Shown piece by piece: positions 31,117-40,866 of a DNA stretch of 64,000 bases. The notes under the pieces are model-generated. The model did not search any database and was not told the origin of the DNA. It saw nothing but the letters and a program-made list of their open reading frames with translations. The stretch's first letter is position 1. Every line of letters starts with the position of its first letter. This DNA comes from an uncultured Acidovorax sp. (GTDB lineage: Bacteria > Pseudomonadota > Gammaproteobacteria > Burkholderiales > Burkholderiaceae_C), in contig CAJYKV010000004.1 in the NCBI GenBank assembly GCA_913774955.1, positions 248,001 to 312,000 on the forward strand, given 5' to 3'. The position numbers and the translations under genes were made by a program.

Positions 31117-31968
31117 ATGAAAACCCGCTTCATCCTCATCCAGACCAGCCATGCCGGCAACGTTGGCGCCGCCGCGCGCGCCATGAAGACCATGGGCTTC
31201 GGCGACCTGGTGCTGGTCGCCCCGCGCTGGGCCAACGTGCTGCGCCGCGAGGAAACCATCCAGCGCGCGAGCGGCGCGCTCGACGTGCTGGAGAACGCGC
31301 GCATCGTCGAGACGCTGGACGAGGCCCTGGACGGCATCAGCCACCTCTGCGCCACGGCGATGACGCCGCGCGATTTCGGCCCCCCTACGCGCTCGCCGCG
31401 CGAACACTTCGCATGGCTGCTGCAACAACGCCGGACCGGGATGGACGCAGCGCCCGAACCGAGCCCGCTGGCCGACCTCGCGCTGGAGGGGGCAGCGCCC
31501 GTGGTGCCGTCCGCGTCAGCGGAGGAGGGCGACGGCGCGGCGGGGCCGGCAGGCGGCGAGACCGGTGTCGCCTTCCTCTTCGGCTCCGAGCGTTTCGGCA
31601 TGGCCAACGAAGACGTCTACCGCTGCCACGTCGCGCTCTCCATTCCCACCAACCCCGGCTTCGGCTCGCTCAACCTGGGCGCGGCGATCCAGGTGATCGC
31701 CTACGAGTGGCGGCTCGCCCTGGGCGGATTTCCGGTGCGCGACGCCACGCCCGCGCCGTCCCGGGCCGACGCGGCGCAGGTGGCCGGCATGCTCGCGCAC
31801 TGGGAGCGCGCGCTGGTGGACATCGGCTTCCTCGACCCCGCCGCGCCCAAGAAACTCATGCCGCGCCTCAACCAGCTTTTCAACCGCGCGCAACCCACCC
31901 CCGAGGAAATCCACATCCTGCGCGGTGTCGCCAAAGCCATGTCGGAAGCGGCGCAGGCGAAGCGATAG
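31117..31968 (+). CDS. trmJ: tRNA (cytidine/uridine-2'-O-)-methyltransferase TrmJ-like
   Basis: A 283-residue SPOUT-class RNA methyltransferase. The N-terminal strand-loop is ILIQTSHAGNVGAAARAMKTMG and the SAM-binding knot is LFGSERFGMANEDVYRC followed by NPGFGSLNLGAAIQVIAYE. TrmJ methylates position 32 of certain tRNAs. Compared with the family it has an extra Ala/Gly/Pro-rich stretch of about 45 residues (roughly 105-150) between the two conserved halves. The start was chosen as the first ATG before the conserved strand. It is followed 48 bases later by cysE in the same direction. Confidence 0.92.
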   Translation: MKTRFILIQTSHAGNVGAAARAMKTMGFGDLVLVAPRWANVLRREETIQRASGALDVLENARIVETLDEALDGISHLCATAMTPRDFGPPTRSPREHFAWLLQQRRTGMDAAPEPSPLADLALEGAAPVVPSASAEEGDGAAGPAGGETGVAFLFGSERFGMANEDVYRCHVALSIPTNPGFGSLNLGAAIQVIAYEWRLALGGFPVRDATPAPSRADAAQVAGMLAHWERALVDIGFLDPAAPKKLMPRLNQLFNRAQPTPEEIHILRGVAKAMSEAAQAKR

Positions 31969-32016
31969 ACTGCACGGCTCTTTTCGTGCAGAGCTTATTC
32001 AAAGCCTCGACTCTCC

Positions 32017-32811
32017 ATGCTTGCCCGCCTCCGCTCCGACATCCAGTGCATCCTCGACCGCGACCCCGCGGCCCGCAGCACCTGGGAGGTGGTCACCTGT
32101 TACCCCGGCCTGCACGCCATCTGGCTGCACAGGCCGGCGCACTGGTGCTGGACGCACGGCCTGAAGTGGCCGGGGCGATTCATCTCGCACTGCGCGCGCT
32201 GGCTCACGGGCATCGAGATCCATCCGGGCGCGAAGATCGGCGAGCGCGTGTTCTTCGACCATGCCATGGGCGTCGTCGTCGGCGAGACCGCCGAGATCGG
32301 CGACGGCTGCACGATCTACCAGGGCGTGACCCTGGGCGGCACTTCGCTCTACAAGGGCGCCAAGCGCCATCCCACGCTGGGCCGCGACGTCGTGGTGAGC
32401 GCGGGCGCGAAGGTGCTGGGCGGTTTCGAGGTGGGCGACGGCGCGAAGATCGGCAGCAATGCCGTCGTCATCAAGCCCGTGCCCGCCGGGGCCACGGCCG
32501 TGGGCATCCCCGCGCGCATCGTGCCCTCCAAGGCCGGTCAGAGCGCCGACGTGACCGAGGCGAGCGCGCCCCGGCCGGCGCCGCGGGCTTTCTCCGCCTA
32601 CGGCGTCACGCAGGAAGACGACCCGCTCTCGCAGGCCATGCGCGGCCTGATCGACAACGCTTCGTCGCAGGAGCGGCAGATCGCGCTGCTCTGGGCCGCG
32701 ATCGAAGAGCTCTCGCATGCGGCCCCACAGGCGCGCGATTGCGTGCCCTGCGACGCCGCGCGCAACGAGCAGTTCGAAGCCGAGAAGCTCAACGCGCTGG
32801 TGGGGAAGTAG
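32017..32811 (+). CDS. cysE: Serine O-acetyltransferase
   Basis: A 264-residue protein that makes O-acetylserine from serine and acetyl-CoA for cysteine synthesis. The left-handed beta-helix region runs from [33 protein letters not shown] to [24 protein letters not shown], with the catalytic HAMG His and the conserved TLGGTS. It is of the short CysE type (about 175-residue core), with an unusual C-terminal extension of about 80 polar residues. Its last 23 bases overlap the 3' end of mog on the other strand. Confidence 0.95.
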   Translation: MLARLRSDIQCILDRDPAARSTWEVVTCYPGLHAIWLHRPAHWCWTHGLKWPGRFISHCARWLTGIEIHPGAKIGERVFFDHAMGVVVGETAEIGDGCTIYQGVTLGGTSLYKGAKRHPTLGRDVVVSAGAKVLGGFEVGDGAKIGSNAVVIKPVPAGATAVGIPARIVPSKAGQSADVTEASAPRPAPRAFSAYGVTQEDDPLSQAMRGLIDNASSQERQIALLWAAIEELSHAAPQARDCVPCDAARNEQFEAEKLNALVGK

Positions 32812-33424
32812 GGGCTTCCGGCCGCGCCGGCCGCCGCGCGTCCTTGGGCCGGAACGCCTTGCAGACCGACTCGCGCGTTTCCAGATAGGGCCCGCCGATC
32901 AAGTCGATGCAGTAGGGCACGGCCGCGAAGATGCCGGGCACGACCGTGCCTCCGTCGGCGTCCTTCAGCCCTTCGAGCGTTTCCGCGATCGCCTTGGGCT
33001 GGCCCGGCAGGTTGACGATCAGGCTGCCGTGCCGGATCACCGCCACCTGCCGCGACAGGATGGCCGTGGGCACGAAGCGCAGGCCGATCTGCCGCATCTG
33101 CTCGCCGAAGCCCGGCATCTCGCGGTGGGCGACGGCCAGCGTCGCCTCGGGCGTCACGTCGCGCGGCGCAGGGCCCGTGCCGCCCGTGGTCAGCACGAGC
33201 TGGCAGCCCGCGGTGTCCACCAGCTCGGTCAGCGTGGCGCTGATGCGCTCCTGCTCGTCGGGAATCAACCGCTCCTCGAACTGCACCGGGTTGTGCAGCG
33301 CGCGCTCCAGCCACTCGCGCAGCGCGGGCAGGCCCTTGTCCTCGTACACGCCGCGGCTCGCGCGGTCGCTCACCGACACGATGCCGATGCGCACCGGCTC
33401 GGGCGCGGGAAGGGGTTCATGCAT
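32789..33424 (-). CDS. mog: Molybdopterin adenylyltransferase Mog (MogA)
   Basis: A 211-residue MogA-like enzyme that adenylates molybdopterin before Mo insertion. Signature segments are [39 protein letters not shown] and [16 protein letters not shown]. The start at 33424 overlaps the end of darP by 8 bases. The last residues ([15 protein letters not shown]) are encoded in the convergent overlap with cysE. The window's nitrate reductase is a molybdenum enzyme that would need this cofactor, though the genes are 30 kb apart. Confidence 0.94.
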   Translation of the reverse strand: MHEPLPAPEPVRIGIVSVSDRASRGVYEDKGLPALREWLERALHNPVQFEERLIPDEQERISATLTELVDTAGCQLVLTTGGTGPAPRDVTPEATLAVAHREMPGFGEQMRQIGLRFVPTAILSRQVAVIRHGSLIVNLPGQPKAIAETLEGLKDADGGTVVPGIFAAVPYCIDLIGGPYLETRESVCKAFRPKDARRPARPEAPTSPPAR

Positions 33425-34079
33425 CGCGCTCGGCCTCTTCATGGCGGGCGTGGAGTGCCGCTTCGTCCATCTGTTCACGCACCAGCTGGAACAGCTCGCG
33501 GTAGGCACGGCCCTTGCGCGGCGCGAGACCCTGGGAGACCTGCACGTTGGCTTCCTTGCCTTCGGGCGCGTCCTTGCGGGCCTGTCGGATCAGCGCGCGC
33601 AGCTGCTGGGTGTCGGTGCGCGGGAAGCGCTCCATCCAGAGGGGCAGGGCGCCGTCATCGGCGATCAGGCGTTCGCGCCACTGCTCGGCTTCGTGCAGCG
33701 CGAGCTTCTCCGTGGCCGAGCCGTTGTGCTGCTCGTCCAGCGCGGCACGCGCGGCCACCACCGTCGACGGATCGAGTTGGCGCATCAGCTTGCCCACGTA
33801 CTGCATCTGCCGGCGCTTGCCTTCGAAGTTGGTGATGCGGCGGGCCTCGGCCAGCGCGTCCTGCAGCTTGTCGGGCAGTTGCAGGCGCGCCTGCAGATCG
33901 CTGCGCAGCGTCAGCAGGTCCTGGCCGAGCTGCTGCAGCGCATCGCTTTCGCGCTTCATATCGGTGCGGCTGGCCTCGGTCGTGCCTTTGAGCTCGGCTT
34001 TGAGCTGCAGGTCCAGTTCGCTGCCTTCGGCGACGAAATGGCCCTTCACGAAATAGCCTTTTTTGGGTTTGCGGGACAT
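33417..34079 (-). CDS. darP: Ribosome-associated protein DarP (YjgA, DUF615)
   Basis: A 220-residue protein starting MSRKPKKGYFVKGHFV. It shows the DUF615 helical pattern: SDALQQLGQDLLTL, LPDKLQDALAEARRITNFEGKRRQMQYVGKLMR and RTDTQQLRALIRQARKD. In E. coli DarP/YjgA binds late 50S precursors and promotes assembly of the peptidyl transferase centre. It is divergent from pmbA (65-base gap) and overlaps mog by 8 bases, a conserved yjgA-mog-type pairing. Confidence 0.95.
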   Translation of the reverse strand: MSRKPKKGYFVKGHFVAEGSELDLQLKAELKGTTEASRTDMKRESDALQQLGQDLLTLRSDLQARLQLPDKLQDALAEARRITNFEGKRRQMQYVGKLMRQLDPSTVVAARAALDEQHNGSATEKLALHEAEQWRERLIADDGALPLWMERFPRTDTQQLRALIRQARKDAPEGKEANVQVSQGLAPRKGRAYRELFQLVREQMDEAALHARHEEAERDA

Positions 34080-34143
34080 GGAAGAGGGGACAAAAAGAGG
34101 CCCTGGGCGGGGGCGGAAGGCGGCAAGTATCATAGCCGGCGAT

Positions 34144-35598
34144 ATGAAGACCACCCGCCCCCGTACCGCAGCCCGCGCCGCTGCCCCTTCCGCCCGCCCC
34201 TCCGCTCCCGCGTCCGCGCCTGCCGGCGGCGATGCCGGCAACGGCTTCAGCTACAGCCGCGGGGTGTTCGAGGAACTGGTGGACCGGGCCCTGGCCCATG
34301 CGCTGCGGCTGGGCGCCACCGACGCGGGCGCCGAAGCCTCCGAAGGCTGCGGGCTCTCCGTGAGCGTGCGCAAGGGCGAACTGGAGACGGTGGAGCGCAA
34401 CCGCGACAAATCCCTGGGCGTCACCGTCTACGTCGGCAACCGGCGCGGCAACGCCAGCACCTCGGACTTCTCCGAGCGCGCCATCGAGCAGACCGTGCAG
34501 GCCGCCTACGACATCGCGCGCTTCACCGCCGAAGACCCGGTGGCCGGCCTGCCCGACGTGGCGGACGTGGCCGCCCCCGGAACGCACCGCGAGCTGGACC
34601 TGTTCCATCCCTGGGCCATCACCAGCGAAGAGGCCGCGCGCATCGCGCTCGAATGCGAAGAGGCGGCCCTGCGCACGCACCGCCGCATCACCAACAGCGA
34701 GGGCGCCGGCGTCTCGGCCCAGCAGAGCCATTTCTTCAGCGCCCACACGCACGGCTTCCGAGGCGGCTACGCGAGCTCGCGCCACAGCCTCTCGGTGGCG
34801 CCGATCGCCTCCCTGCCGGGCCGCAATGCCGAGATGCAGCGCGACGCCTGGTACTCCTCCATGCGCGACGCGGCTGAGCTGGCGTCGCCCGTGGCGGTGG
34901 GCCGCTATGCGGCCGAGCGCGCCCTGAGCCGCCTGGGCAGCCGGAAGATCCCGACCATCGAATGCCCCGTGCTCTTCGAATCGACGCTGGCCTCCGGCCT
35001 GCTCGGCGCCTTCACCCAGGCGGTGAGCGGCGGAGCGCTCTACCGCAAGAGCAGCTTCCTGCTGGATTCGCTCGGCCGCCGCGTTTTCCCCGACCACATC
35101 GACATCGCCGAAGACCCGTTCATCGCGCGCGGCAAGGGCAGCTCGCCCTTCGACGAAGAGGGAGTGCGCGTGGCGCCGCGCAAAGTGGTGGACGCGGGCG
35201 AGGTGCAGGGCTACTTCCTCAGCACCTACTCCGCCCGCAAGCTCGGCATGCGCACCACGGGCAACGCCGGCGGCTCGCACAACCTCGCGCTCACCTCGCG
35301 CCTCACGCAGGCGGGGGACGACCTCGACGCGATGCTGAAGAAGCTCGGCACGGGCCTGTTCGTGATCGAACTCATGGGCCAGGGCGTGAACTACGTGACC
35401 GGCGACTATTCGCGCGGCGCGAGCGGCTTCTGGGTCGAGAACGGCGAGATCGCCTTCCCCGTGCACGAGATCACCATCGCGGGCAACATGAAGGACATGT
35501 TCCTCGGCATCGAGGCCGTGGGCGCGGACGCCTACAACTACGGCGCCAAGACGATCGGCTCGGTGCTGGTCAACCGGATGAAGGTGGCGGGCAGCTGA
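34144..35598 (+). CDS. pmbA: Metalloprotease PmbA/TldE
   Basis: A 484-residue protein of the TldD/PmbA family. Conserved segments are GLSVSVRKGELETVERNRDKSLGVTVYVG, ITNSEGAGVSAQQS, YRKSSFLLDSLGRRVFPDHIDI, TGNAGGSHNL and MGQGVNYVTGDYSRGASGFWVENGEI. PmbA lacks the HExxxH motif of TldD; the heterodimer degrades small peptides and matures modified peptides. The first 35 residues are Ala/Pro/Arg-rich low complexity. The start is ATG 34144, in the position conserved for the family. It is divergent from darP, a pairing common in proteobacteria, and is followed by a strong terminator. Confidence 0.95.
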   Translation: MKTTRPRTAARAAAPSARPSAPASAPAGGDAGNGFSYSRGVFEELVDRALAHALRLGATDAGAEASEGCGLSVSVRKGELETVERNRDKSLGVTVYVGNRRGNASTSDFSERAIEQTVQAAYDIARFTAEDPVAGLPDVADVAAPGTHRELDLFHPWAITSEEAARIALECEEAALRTHRRITNSEGAGVSAQQSHFFSAHTHGFRGGYASSRHSLSVAPIASLPGRNAEMQRDAWYSSMRDAAELASPVAVGRYAAERALSRLGSRKIPTIECPVLFESTLASGLLGAFTQAVSGGALYRKSSFLLDSLGRRVFPDHIDIAEDPFIARGKGSSPFDEEGVRVAPRKVVDAGEVQGYFLSTYSARKLGMRTTGNAGGSHNLALTSRLTQAGDDLDAMLKKLGTGLFVIELMGQGVNYVTGDYSRGASGFWVENGEIAFPVHEITIAGNMKDMFLGIEAVGADAYNYGAKTIGSVLVNRMKVAGS

Positions 35599-35645
35599 CC
35601 GCGCGGTGCCGTGCGCGGCCGGCCACCGGCCGCCGGACCATGAAG

Positions 35646-35666
35646 AAACCCGCCGATGGCGGGTTT
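35646..35666. terminator. Rho-independent terminator, probably bidirectional
   Basis: AAACCCGCC, loop GAT, GGCGGGTTT followed by further T, about 50 bases after pmbA. The A-tract on the other side means it can also stop the convergent aldolase operon. Confidence 0.85.
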
Positions 35667-35718
35667 TTCTTGGCCGGGGCTGGAGGCTGGTTTGGACGGA
35701 CTGGCCCCGTGCGAGGGG

Positions 35719-36522
35719 TCAGTAGCCTGCGCCGGCCCTGGAGGGCGCCGCGTCGGCTTCCCCACCGAAATGCGCCCGCAGCCTGCGTGCCGCACCCACG
35801 AACATCAGCACGTCCACCCCCACCGCCACGAAGGTGCAGCCCAGATCGAGGTAGCGCTGCGCCAGGGCGGGGTCGGAGGTGAGGGTGCCGGCGGCCTTGC
35901 CGCTCGCGACGATGGTGCGCATGGCGTCCTCGATCGCGGCCTGCACTTCCGGGTGGCCGGGGTTGCCGCGGTGGCCCATGGAGGCCGCCAGATCCGCCGG
36001 CCCGATGAAGACGCCGTGCACGCCCTCCACCGCGCAGATCGCGGGCAGGTGGCGCAGCGCGGTCACCGTCTCGGCCTGCACGAGCAGGCAGACCTCGTCG
36101 TCGGCCACGGCGAGGTAGTCCGCGCGGCCGCTCCATTGCGACACGCGGCCCACCGCGCTGCCCACGCCGCGGATGCCGTGCGGCGGGTACTGCGTGGCGG
36201 CGGCGATCGCACGGGCCTGTTCGGGCGTGTCCACCATCGGCACCAGCAGCGTGCGCGCGCCGATGTCCAGCACCTGCTTGATGAGGGCGGTGCTGCCCTC
36301 GGCGATGCGCACCACGGGCTGCGAAGGGTAGGGTGCCACGGCCTGCAGGGCGCCGAGGGTGCTGCGCAGATCGTTGGGCGCATGCTCTCCGTCGATCAGC
36401 AGCCAGTCGTAGCCGGTGGTGGCGGCCGCCTCGGCGAGGTAGGGATCGGCCATGGAGAGCCAGAGGCCGATCTGCGGTTGGCGGGCGGCAAGCGCCGCCT
36501 TGAAGGGGTTGTGTGCGGGCAT
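35719..36522 (-). CDS. HpcH/HpaI family aldolase (GarL-like)
   Basis: A 267-residue class II aldolase of the HpaI/GarL family. Motifs are [63 protein letters not shown] and [14 protein letters not shown]. The family splits 2-keto-4-hydroxy or 2-keto-3-deoxy acids to pyruvate and an aldehyde. It sits with GarD, so 5-keto-4-deoxyglucarate to pyruvate plus tartronate semialdehyde is the likely reaction. The start at 36522 has an AGGAAA Shine-Dalgarno; the in-frame ATG at 36561 adds 13 Pro-rich residues and would share one base with the previous stop. It is the last gene of the operon. Confidence 0.88.
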   Translation of the reverse strand: MPAHNPFKAALAARQPQIGLWLSMADPYLAEAAATTGYDWLLIDGEHAPNDLRSTLGALQAVAPYPSQPVVRIAEGSTALIKQVLDIGARTLLVPMVDTPEQARAIAAATQYPPHGIRGVGSAVGRVSQWSGRADYLAVADDEVCLLVQAETVTALRHLPAICAVEGVHGVFIGPADLAASMGHRGNPGHPEVQAAIEDAMRTIVASGKAAGTLTSDPALAQRYLDLGCTFVAVGVDVLMFVGAARRLRAHFGGEADAAPSRAGAGY

Positions 36523-36560
36523 CGGTGGGTTTCCTGTCGGGTGCGGAGGTCGGGTGGGCA

Positions 36561-38057
36561 TCAGCCGAGCCCGCCCTGGCAAAGGTACTTGGTGTGCAGG
36601 TAGTCGTCCAGTCCGTGGGTGGAGCCTTCGCGGCCGTAGCCGGATTCCTTCACGCCGCCGAACGGCGCGGCCTCGGCCGCGAGCGCGCCTTCGTTGATGC
36701 CGACGATGCCGCTCTCCAGCGCGTCGGCCACGCGCCAGATGCGGCGCACGTCGTTGCTGTAGAAATACGCGGCCAGGCCGAACGGCGTGTCGTTGGCGGC
36801 GGCGATCACTTCCTCTTCGCTGTCGAAGGCGGTGAGCGGCGCCACCGGGCCGAAGGTTTCCTCGCAGGCGCAGGCCATGGTGGCATCCGCACCCGTGAGC
36901 ACGGTGGGCGCGTAGTAGTGGGCGCCCAGCGCATCCAGGCGCCTGCCGCCGGTGAGCACCTTGGCGCCGCGCGCCACGGCATCCTGCACGTGGCGCTCGA
37001 TCTTCTCGACGGCGCGCGCATTGATCATCGGGCCGATCTGCGAGGCCGGGTCCGTCGCCGGGCCCACGTGCAGGGCCTGCACGCGCGCGGCGAGCTTTTG
37101 TGCGAATGCGTCGTGCACGGCGCGGTGCACGAACACGCGGTTCGGGCACACGCAGGTCTGCCCGCCGTTCCTGAACTTCGCGGCCATGAAGCCGTCCACC
37201 GCCGCATCCACGTCGGCATCCTCGAACACGATGAAGGGCGCGTTGCCGCCCAGCTCCAGGGAGAGCTTCTTGAGCGTGTCGGCGCTGCGGCGCGCCAGGT
37301 GCTTGCCGACGGGCGTGGAACCGGTGAAGGTGATCTTGCGCACGCGGGAATCGTCGAGCCATGCATCCACCACTGCGGGCGTGTGCTCGCGGGATGCGGT
37401 GACGATGTTCAGCACGCCGGGCGGAATGCCGGCCTCCTCGGCCAGCGCCACCAGCGCGAGCGAGGTGAGCGGCGTGTCTTCCGCGGGCTTGCAGACCACC
37501 GTGCAGCCGGCGGCGAGCGCGGGGGCGATCTTGCGCGCGATCATGGCGGCGGGAAAGTTCCATGGCGTGATGGCGGCCACCACGCCCACGGGCTCCTTGA
37601 GGGCGAACATGCGCCGGCCCGGCACGGGCGCGGGGATGATCTCGCCGTTCATGCGCGTGGCCTCTTCGCCGAACCATTCGATGTAGCTCGCGGCATAGGC
37701 CACCTCCCCCTTGCCTTCGGCGAGCGGCTTGCCCTGCTCCAGCGAGATGAGCGCGCCGAGCCCGTCCTGATGGGCCAGGACGAGATCGTTCCAGCGCTTG
37801 ATCAGGGCCGCGCGCTGTTTGGCCGGCACGCGGCGCCAGGTGGCGAATGCCGTGTGGGCGGCATCGGTGGCGGCGCGCGCGTCCTCGGCGGCGCCGTCGG
37901 GCGCGTGCGCGATCGTCTCGCCCGTGGCCGGATCGGTGACGGCGAAGGTGGCGCCGCTGGCGGCGGCCTGCCAGCGGCCGCCGATGCACAGCTGGCTGCG
38001 CACCAGGGGGCGGGCAGCGGAGAGGGAAGAAGCAGGTGATGAAGAGGAGGTGGTCAT
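36561..38057 (-). CDS. NAD(P)-dependent semialdehyde dehydrogenase (GabD-like; possibly 2-oxoglutarate semialdehyde)
   Basis: A 498-residue aldehyde dehydrogenase. The catalytic Glu is in LELGGNAPF and the catalytic Cys in [14 protein letters not shown]-binding FTGSTPVGK and the C-terminal [15 protein letters not shown] are present. It reads most like succinate-semialdehyde dehydrogenase. In the aldarate context, 2-oxoglutarate semialdehyde from 5-keto-4-deoxyglucarate is an alternative substrate. The start at 38057 (MTTSSSS) precedes a Ser-rich lead of about 12 residues. It is separated from garD by 139 bases but keeps the same direction as the operon. Confidence 0.9.
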   Translation of the reverse strand: MTTSSSSPASSLSAARPLVRSQLCIGGRWQAAASGATFAVTDPATGETIAHAPDGAAEDARAATDAAHTAFATWRRVPAKQRAALIKRWNDLVLAHQDGLGALISLEQGKPLAEGKGEVAYAASYIEWFGEEATRMNGEIIPAPVPGRRMFALKEPVGVVAAITPWNFPAAMIARKIAPALAAGCTVVCKPAEDTPLTSLALVALAEEAGIPPGVLNIVTASREHTPAVVDAWLDDSRVRKITFTGSTPVGKHLARRSADTLKKLSLELGGNAPFIVFEDADVDAAVDGFMAAKFRNGGQTCVCPNRVFVHRAVHDAFAQKLAARVQALHVGPATDPASQIGPMINARAVEKIERHVQDAVARGAKVLTGGRRLDALGAHYYAPTVLTGADATMACACEETFGPVAPLTAFDSEEEVIAAANDTPFGLAAYFYSNDVRRIWRVADALESGIVGINEGALAAEAAPFGGVKESGYGREGSTHGLDDYLHTKYLCQGGLG

Positions 38058-38196
38058 ATCGCGCAAGGAGAACGAAAAGCAGTCCGTGCTGCCGGAAACC
38101 ATAGCGGTGCCGCATCCGGCGGTAAAGGCAGGGTGTCGCGCTAGTGCCTGCATGGCAGCGTGTGTGGGCCGGAACGCCACGCCCCGGCGCCAGTGC

Positions 38197-39738
38197 TCAG
38201 CTCACGATGCCCAGGTGCCAGGGCACGAACTCGTGGTCGCCCAGGCCCAGCAGCTCGCTCTTGGTCGCCTCGCCGCTCGCATGCCGCAGGATCTGCGCGA
38301 AGATGCGGTCGCCCATCTCGGGCACCGTCAGCTCGCCGTCCAGGATCACGCCGCAGTTGATGTCCATGTCCTCCTCCAGCCGGCGGTACATGGGCGTGTT
38401 GCTGGCGAGCTTGATCGTCGGCGCCGGCTTGCTGCCGAACATCGAGCCGCGCCCGGTCGTGAAGCAGATGAGTTGCGCGCCGCTCGCGATCTGGCCCGTG
38501 GCGGCCACCGGGTCGTAGCCCGGGGAATCCATGAACACGAAGCCGCTCTCGTCGATGCGCTCGGCGTATTCGTACACCGCGCGCAGCGGCGTGGTGCCGC
38601 CCTTCATGGCCGAGCCGAGCGATTTCTCGAAGATGTTCGCCAGGCCTCCGGCCTGGTTGCCATGGCCCACCACGCCGTTGAACTGGGCGTTCTGCCCGGC
38701 GGCGTAGCGCTCCCACCAGGCCAGGCGGTCGAGCAGCTTCTGTCCCACGGCCGGAGTGACCGCGCGGCGCGTGAGCATGAACTCCACGCCGTGGATCTCC
38801 GGTGTTTCCGACAGGATCGCGGTGCCGCCGTGGCGCACGAGCACGTCCATCGCCGCGCCCAGCGCCGGGTTGGCCGTGATGCCCGAAAAGCCGTCCGATC
38901 CACCGCATTCGAGCCCGATCTTCAGGTGGCTGGCGGGCACCGTGCTGCGGCGCGCGGCATCGGCCGCGGGCAGCATCGCCTCGATGGCCGCGATGCCGGC
39001 GGCGATGGTGGCGCGCGTGCCGCCCACGTCCTGCATGACCAGCGTGTGCAGCAGCCGGCCGCGCTCCAGCCCCTGGGATTCCACGAGGCCGTCCACCTGG
39101 TTGCGCTCGCAGCCCAGGCCCACGATCAGCACGCCCGCCAGGTTCGGGTGCCGCGCATAGCCCGCGATCGTGCGGCGCAGCACGTCGAAGTGCTCGCTGG
39201 GCGACGACATGCCGCAGCCGCTGGTCTGCGCGAAGGCGACCACGCCGTCCACATGAGGAAAGTCCCGCAGCCGCTCGGGCGTGAAGTGCGCGGCGATCTG
39301 CTTGATGACCGTGGCGGAGCAATTCACCGACGACAGGATGCCGATGAAATTCCGCGTGCCCACGCTGCCGTCGGCGCGCACGAAGCCCTGGAACGTCGCG
39401 CGCTCGCTCTCGGGCACGTAGTCCACGGGACGCACGTCCGTGCCGAAGGCCGGGTCGCGGTAATAGTCCACGAGCTGCAGGTTGTGGCTGTGCACGTACT
39501 CGCCGGGCTCCAGGTCGCGCGTCGCCACGCCGATCACCGTGTCGTACTTCTTCACCTGCTCGCCCTGCGCGATGCGCCGCGCCGCGATCTTGTGGCCCGG
39601 CGGCACCTGCGCGCGCGTGCGCACGCCCAGCTCGGGAATCTCCTGGCCCAGCGCCAGCGCCGTCTTGGCGACGAACACGTTGTCGTGGGGGTGCAGGTGG
39701 AGCAGCGGACTGTCGAGGCGGGGCATGCGGGTTTCCAT
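38197..39738 (-). CDS. garD: Galactarate dehydratase (UxaA/GarD family)
   Basis: A 513-residue aldarate/altronate dehydratase. The N-terminal SAF-like domain (PLLHLHPHDNVFVAKTALALG ... AQGEQVKKY) is followed by the catalytic part with GFVRADGSVGTRNFIGIL, SGCGMSSPSEHF, LGCERNQ and LECGGSDGFSGITANPALG. GarD dehydrates galactarate to 5-keto-4-deoxy-D-glucarate. Garden-variety length for the family is about 520. It starts 12 bases after the stop of the TTT receptor gene, so uptake and first step are coupled. A glucarate or altronate activity cannot be ruled out. Confidence 0.88.
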   Translation of the reverse strand: METRMPRLDSPLLHLHPHDNVFVAKTALALGQEIPELGVRTRAQVPPGHKIAARRIAQGEQVKKYDTVIGVATRDLEPGEYVHSHNLQLVDYYRDPAFGTDVRPVDYVPESERATFQGFVRADGSVGTRNFIGILSSVNCSATVIKQIAAHFTPERLRDFPHVDGVVAFAQTSGCGMSSPSEHFDVLRRTIAGYARHPNLAGVLIVGLGCERNQVDGLVESQGLERGRLLHTLVMQDVGGTRATIAAGIAAIEAMLPAADAARRSTVPASHLKIGLECGGSDGFSGITANPALGAAMDVLVRHGGTAILSETPEIHGVEFMLTRRAVTPAVGQKLLDRLAWWERYAAGQNAQFNGVVGHGNQAGGLANIFEKSLGSAMKGGTTPLRAVYEYAERIDESGFVFMDSPGYDPVAATGQIASGAQLICFTTGRGSMFGSKPAPTIKLASNTPMYRRLEEDMDINCGVILDGELTVPEMGDRIFAQILRHASGEATKSELLGLGDHEFVPWHLGIVS

Positions 39739-39750
39739 CGTGGTGGGCGA

Positions 39751-40749
39751 TCAGGACTTCATCAGTTCGCGCAGCTTCAATTTGTCGATCAGCACGGTCT
39801 CTTTCGCGTACACCGTGTTCACGTACTTCTCGTAGTCGGGGCCGTCCAGGTACAGCAGCGGCGCGTCGAGCTTGTCGGCCACGGCCTTGAACTCCGGGCT
39901 CGCGACGGCCTGGCGGAAGGCGTCGCGCAGTTTGGCCGCCACGGCCGGATCCAGTCCTTTCGGTGCGCCGATGCCGTTCGGTGCGTCCACCACCACGTCC
40001 CAGCCCAGCTCGCGCAGCGTCGGCACGTCCTTGAAGCGCGCGGTGCGTTGCTCGCCCCAGGTGGCCAGCAGCCGCAGCTTGCCGGATTCCACGTGCGGTG
40101 CCCACGAGCTGGAATCCGCCAGTGCGTCCACGTGGCCGCCCAGCACGCCCTGCAGCGCTTCGGCGCCGCCTTTGTAGGGCACGTGGTTCAGCTGGATGCC
40201 GGCCACGCTGGCGAACTCCTCCATGCCCACGTGCGTCGCACCGCCCACGCCGGCATGCGCATACGTCACCTTGCCCGGATGGGCCTTTGCGTAGTCCACG
40301 AACTCCTTGAGCGTCTTGAACGGCGAATTCGCCGGCACCGCGATGCCGAAGGTCTGGCCCGAAGTGCGCGCGATGTACGTGAAATCCTTGCGCGGATCGG
40401 CCTGCAGCGTGCCCAGTTGCGAGAAGCGGGTGACCGAGATCGGGATCTGCCCGATCGTGTAGCCGTCCGGCTTCGCGCCGGCCAGGGCTTTCGAACCGAT
40501 CATGCCGGAGGCGCCCGCCCGGTTCTCCACCGCGATCGGCTGGCCGAGCACGCGGCCCGCCACCGTGCACAGCGTGCGCATCGACTGGTCGGCCGTGCCG
40601 CCTGCGGGCCACGGACAGATGAAGGTGATCGGGCGGTCCGGGTAGGTGCCCTGCGCCAGCAGGCGGGCGGGCGCGGAGGCGAAGGCGAGCGTGGCGGTGC
40701 CGAGGGCGCCCAGAACGAACTGTCGCCGGCCGCAGTGTGGGGTCTGCAT
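39751..40749 (-). CDS. Tripartite tricarboxylate transporter (TTT/Bug) substrate-binding receptor
   Basis: A 332-residue periplasmic receptor. A Tat-like signal (RRQFVLGALGTATLAFASAPARLLAQ) precedes the mature start TYPDRPITFICPWPAGGTADQS, and the Bug fold signature VENRAGASGMIGSKALA is clear. The start has an AGGAGA Shine-Dalgarno. Bug proteins bind small carboxylates; linked here to garD, the ligand is likely an aldarate. No TctA/TctB membrane genes are nearby, so it must use partners encoded elsewhere. It heads the operon, divergent from the LysR gene. Confidence 0.9.
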   Translation of the reverse strand: MQTPHCGRRQFVLGALGTATLAFASAPARLLAQGTYPDRPITFICPWPAGGTADQSMRTLCTVAGRVLGQPIAVENRAGASGMIGSKALAGAKPDGYTIGQIPISVTRFSQLGTLQADPRKDFTYIARTSGQTFGIAVPANSPFKTLKEFVDYAKAHPGKVTYAHAGVGGATHVGMEEFASVAGIQLNHVPYKGGAEALQGVLGGHVDALADSSSWAPHVESGKLRLLATWGEQRTARFKDVPTLRELGWDVVVDAPNGIGAPKGLDPAVAAKLRDAFRQAVASPEFKAVADKLDAPLLYLDGPDYEKYVNTVYAKETVLIDKLKLRELMKS

Positions 40750-40866
40750 GGATTTGTCTCCTGTTTTTTTGTCGTCGGTGAGGACAGCCGCCATTGTTCA
40801 GAAGCGGCCCATGCCGATCCAATGACAATATCGACTCTCTTCATAACCTTCACGGAATGAACGGCC

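Noticed and set aside
40750-40866. A defined LysR operator (ATTGT...ACAAT) in the divergent gap
   Set aside because: The half-sites are 27 bases apart, too far for a T-N11-A box; no convincing palindrome remained.
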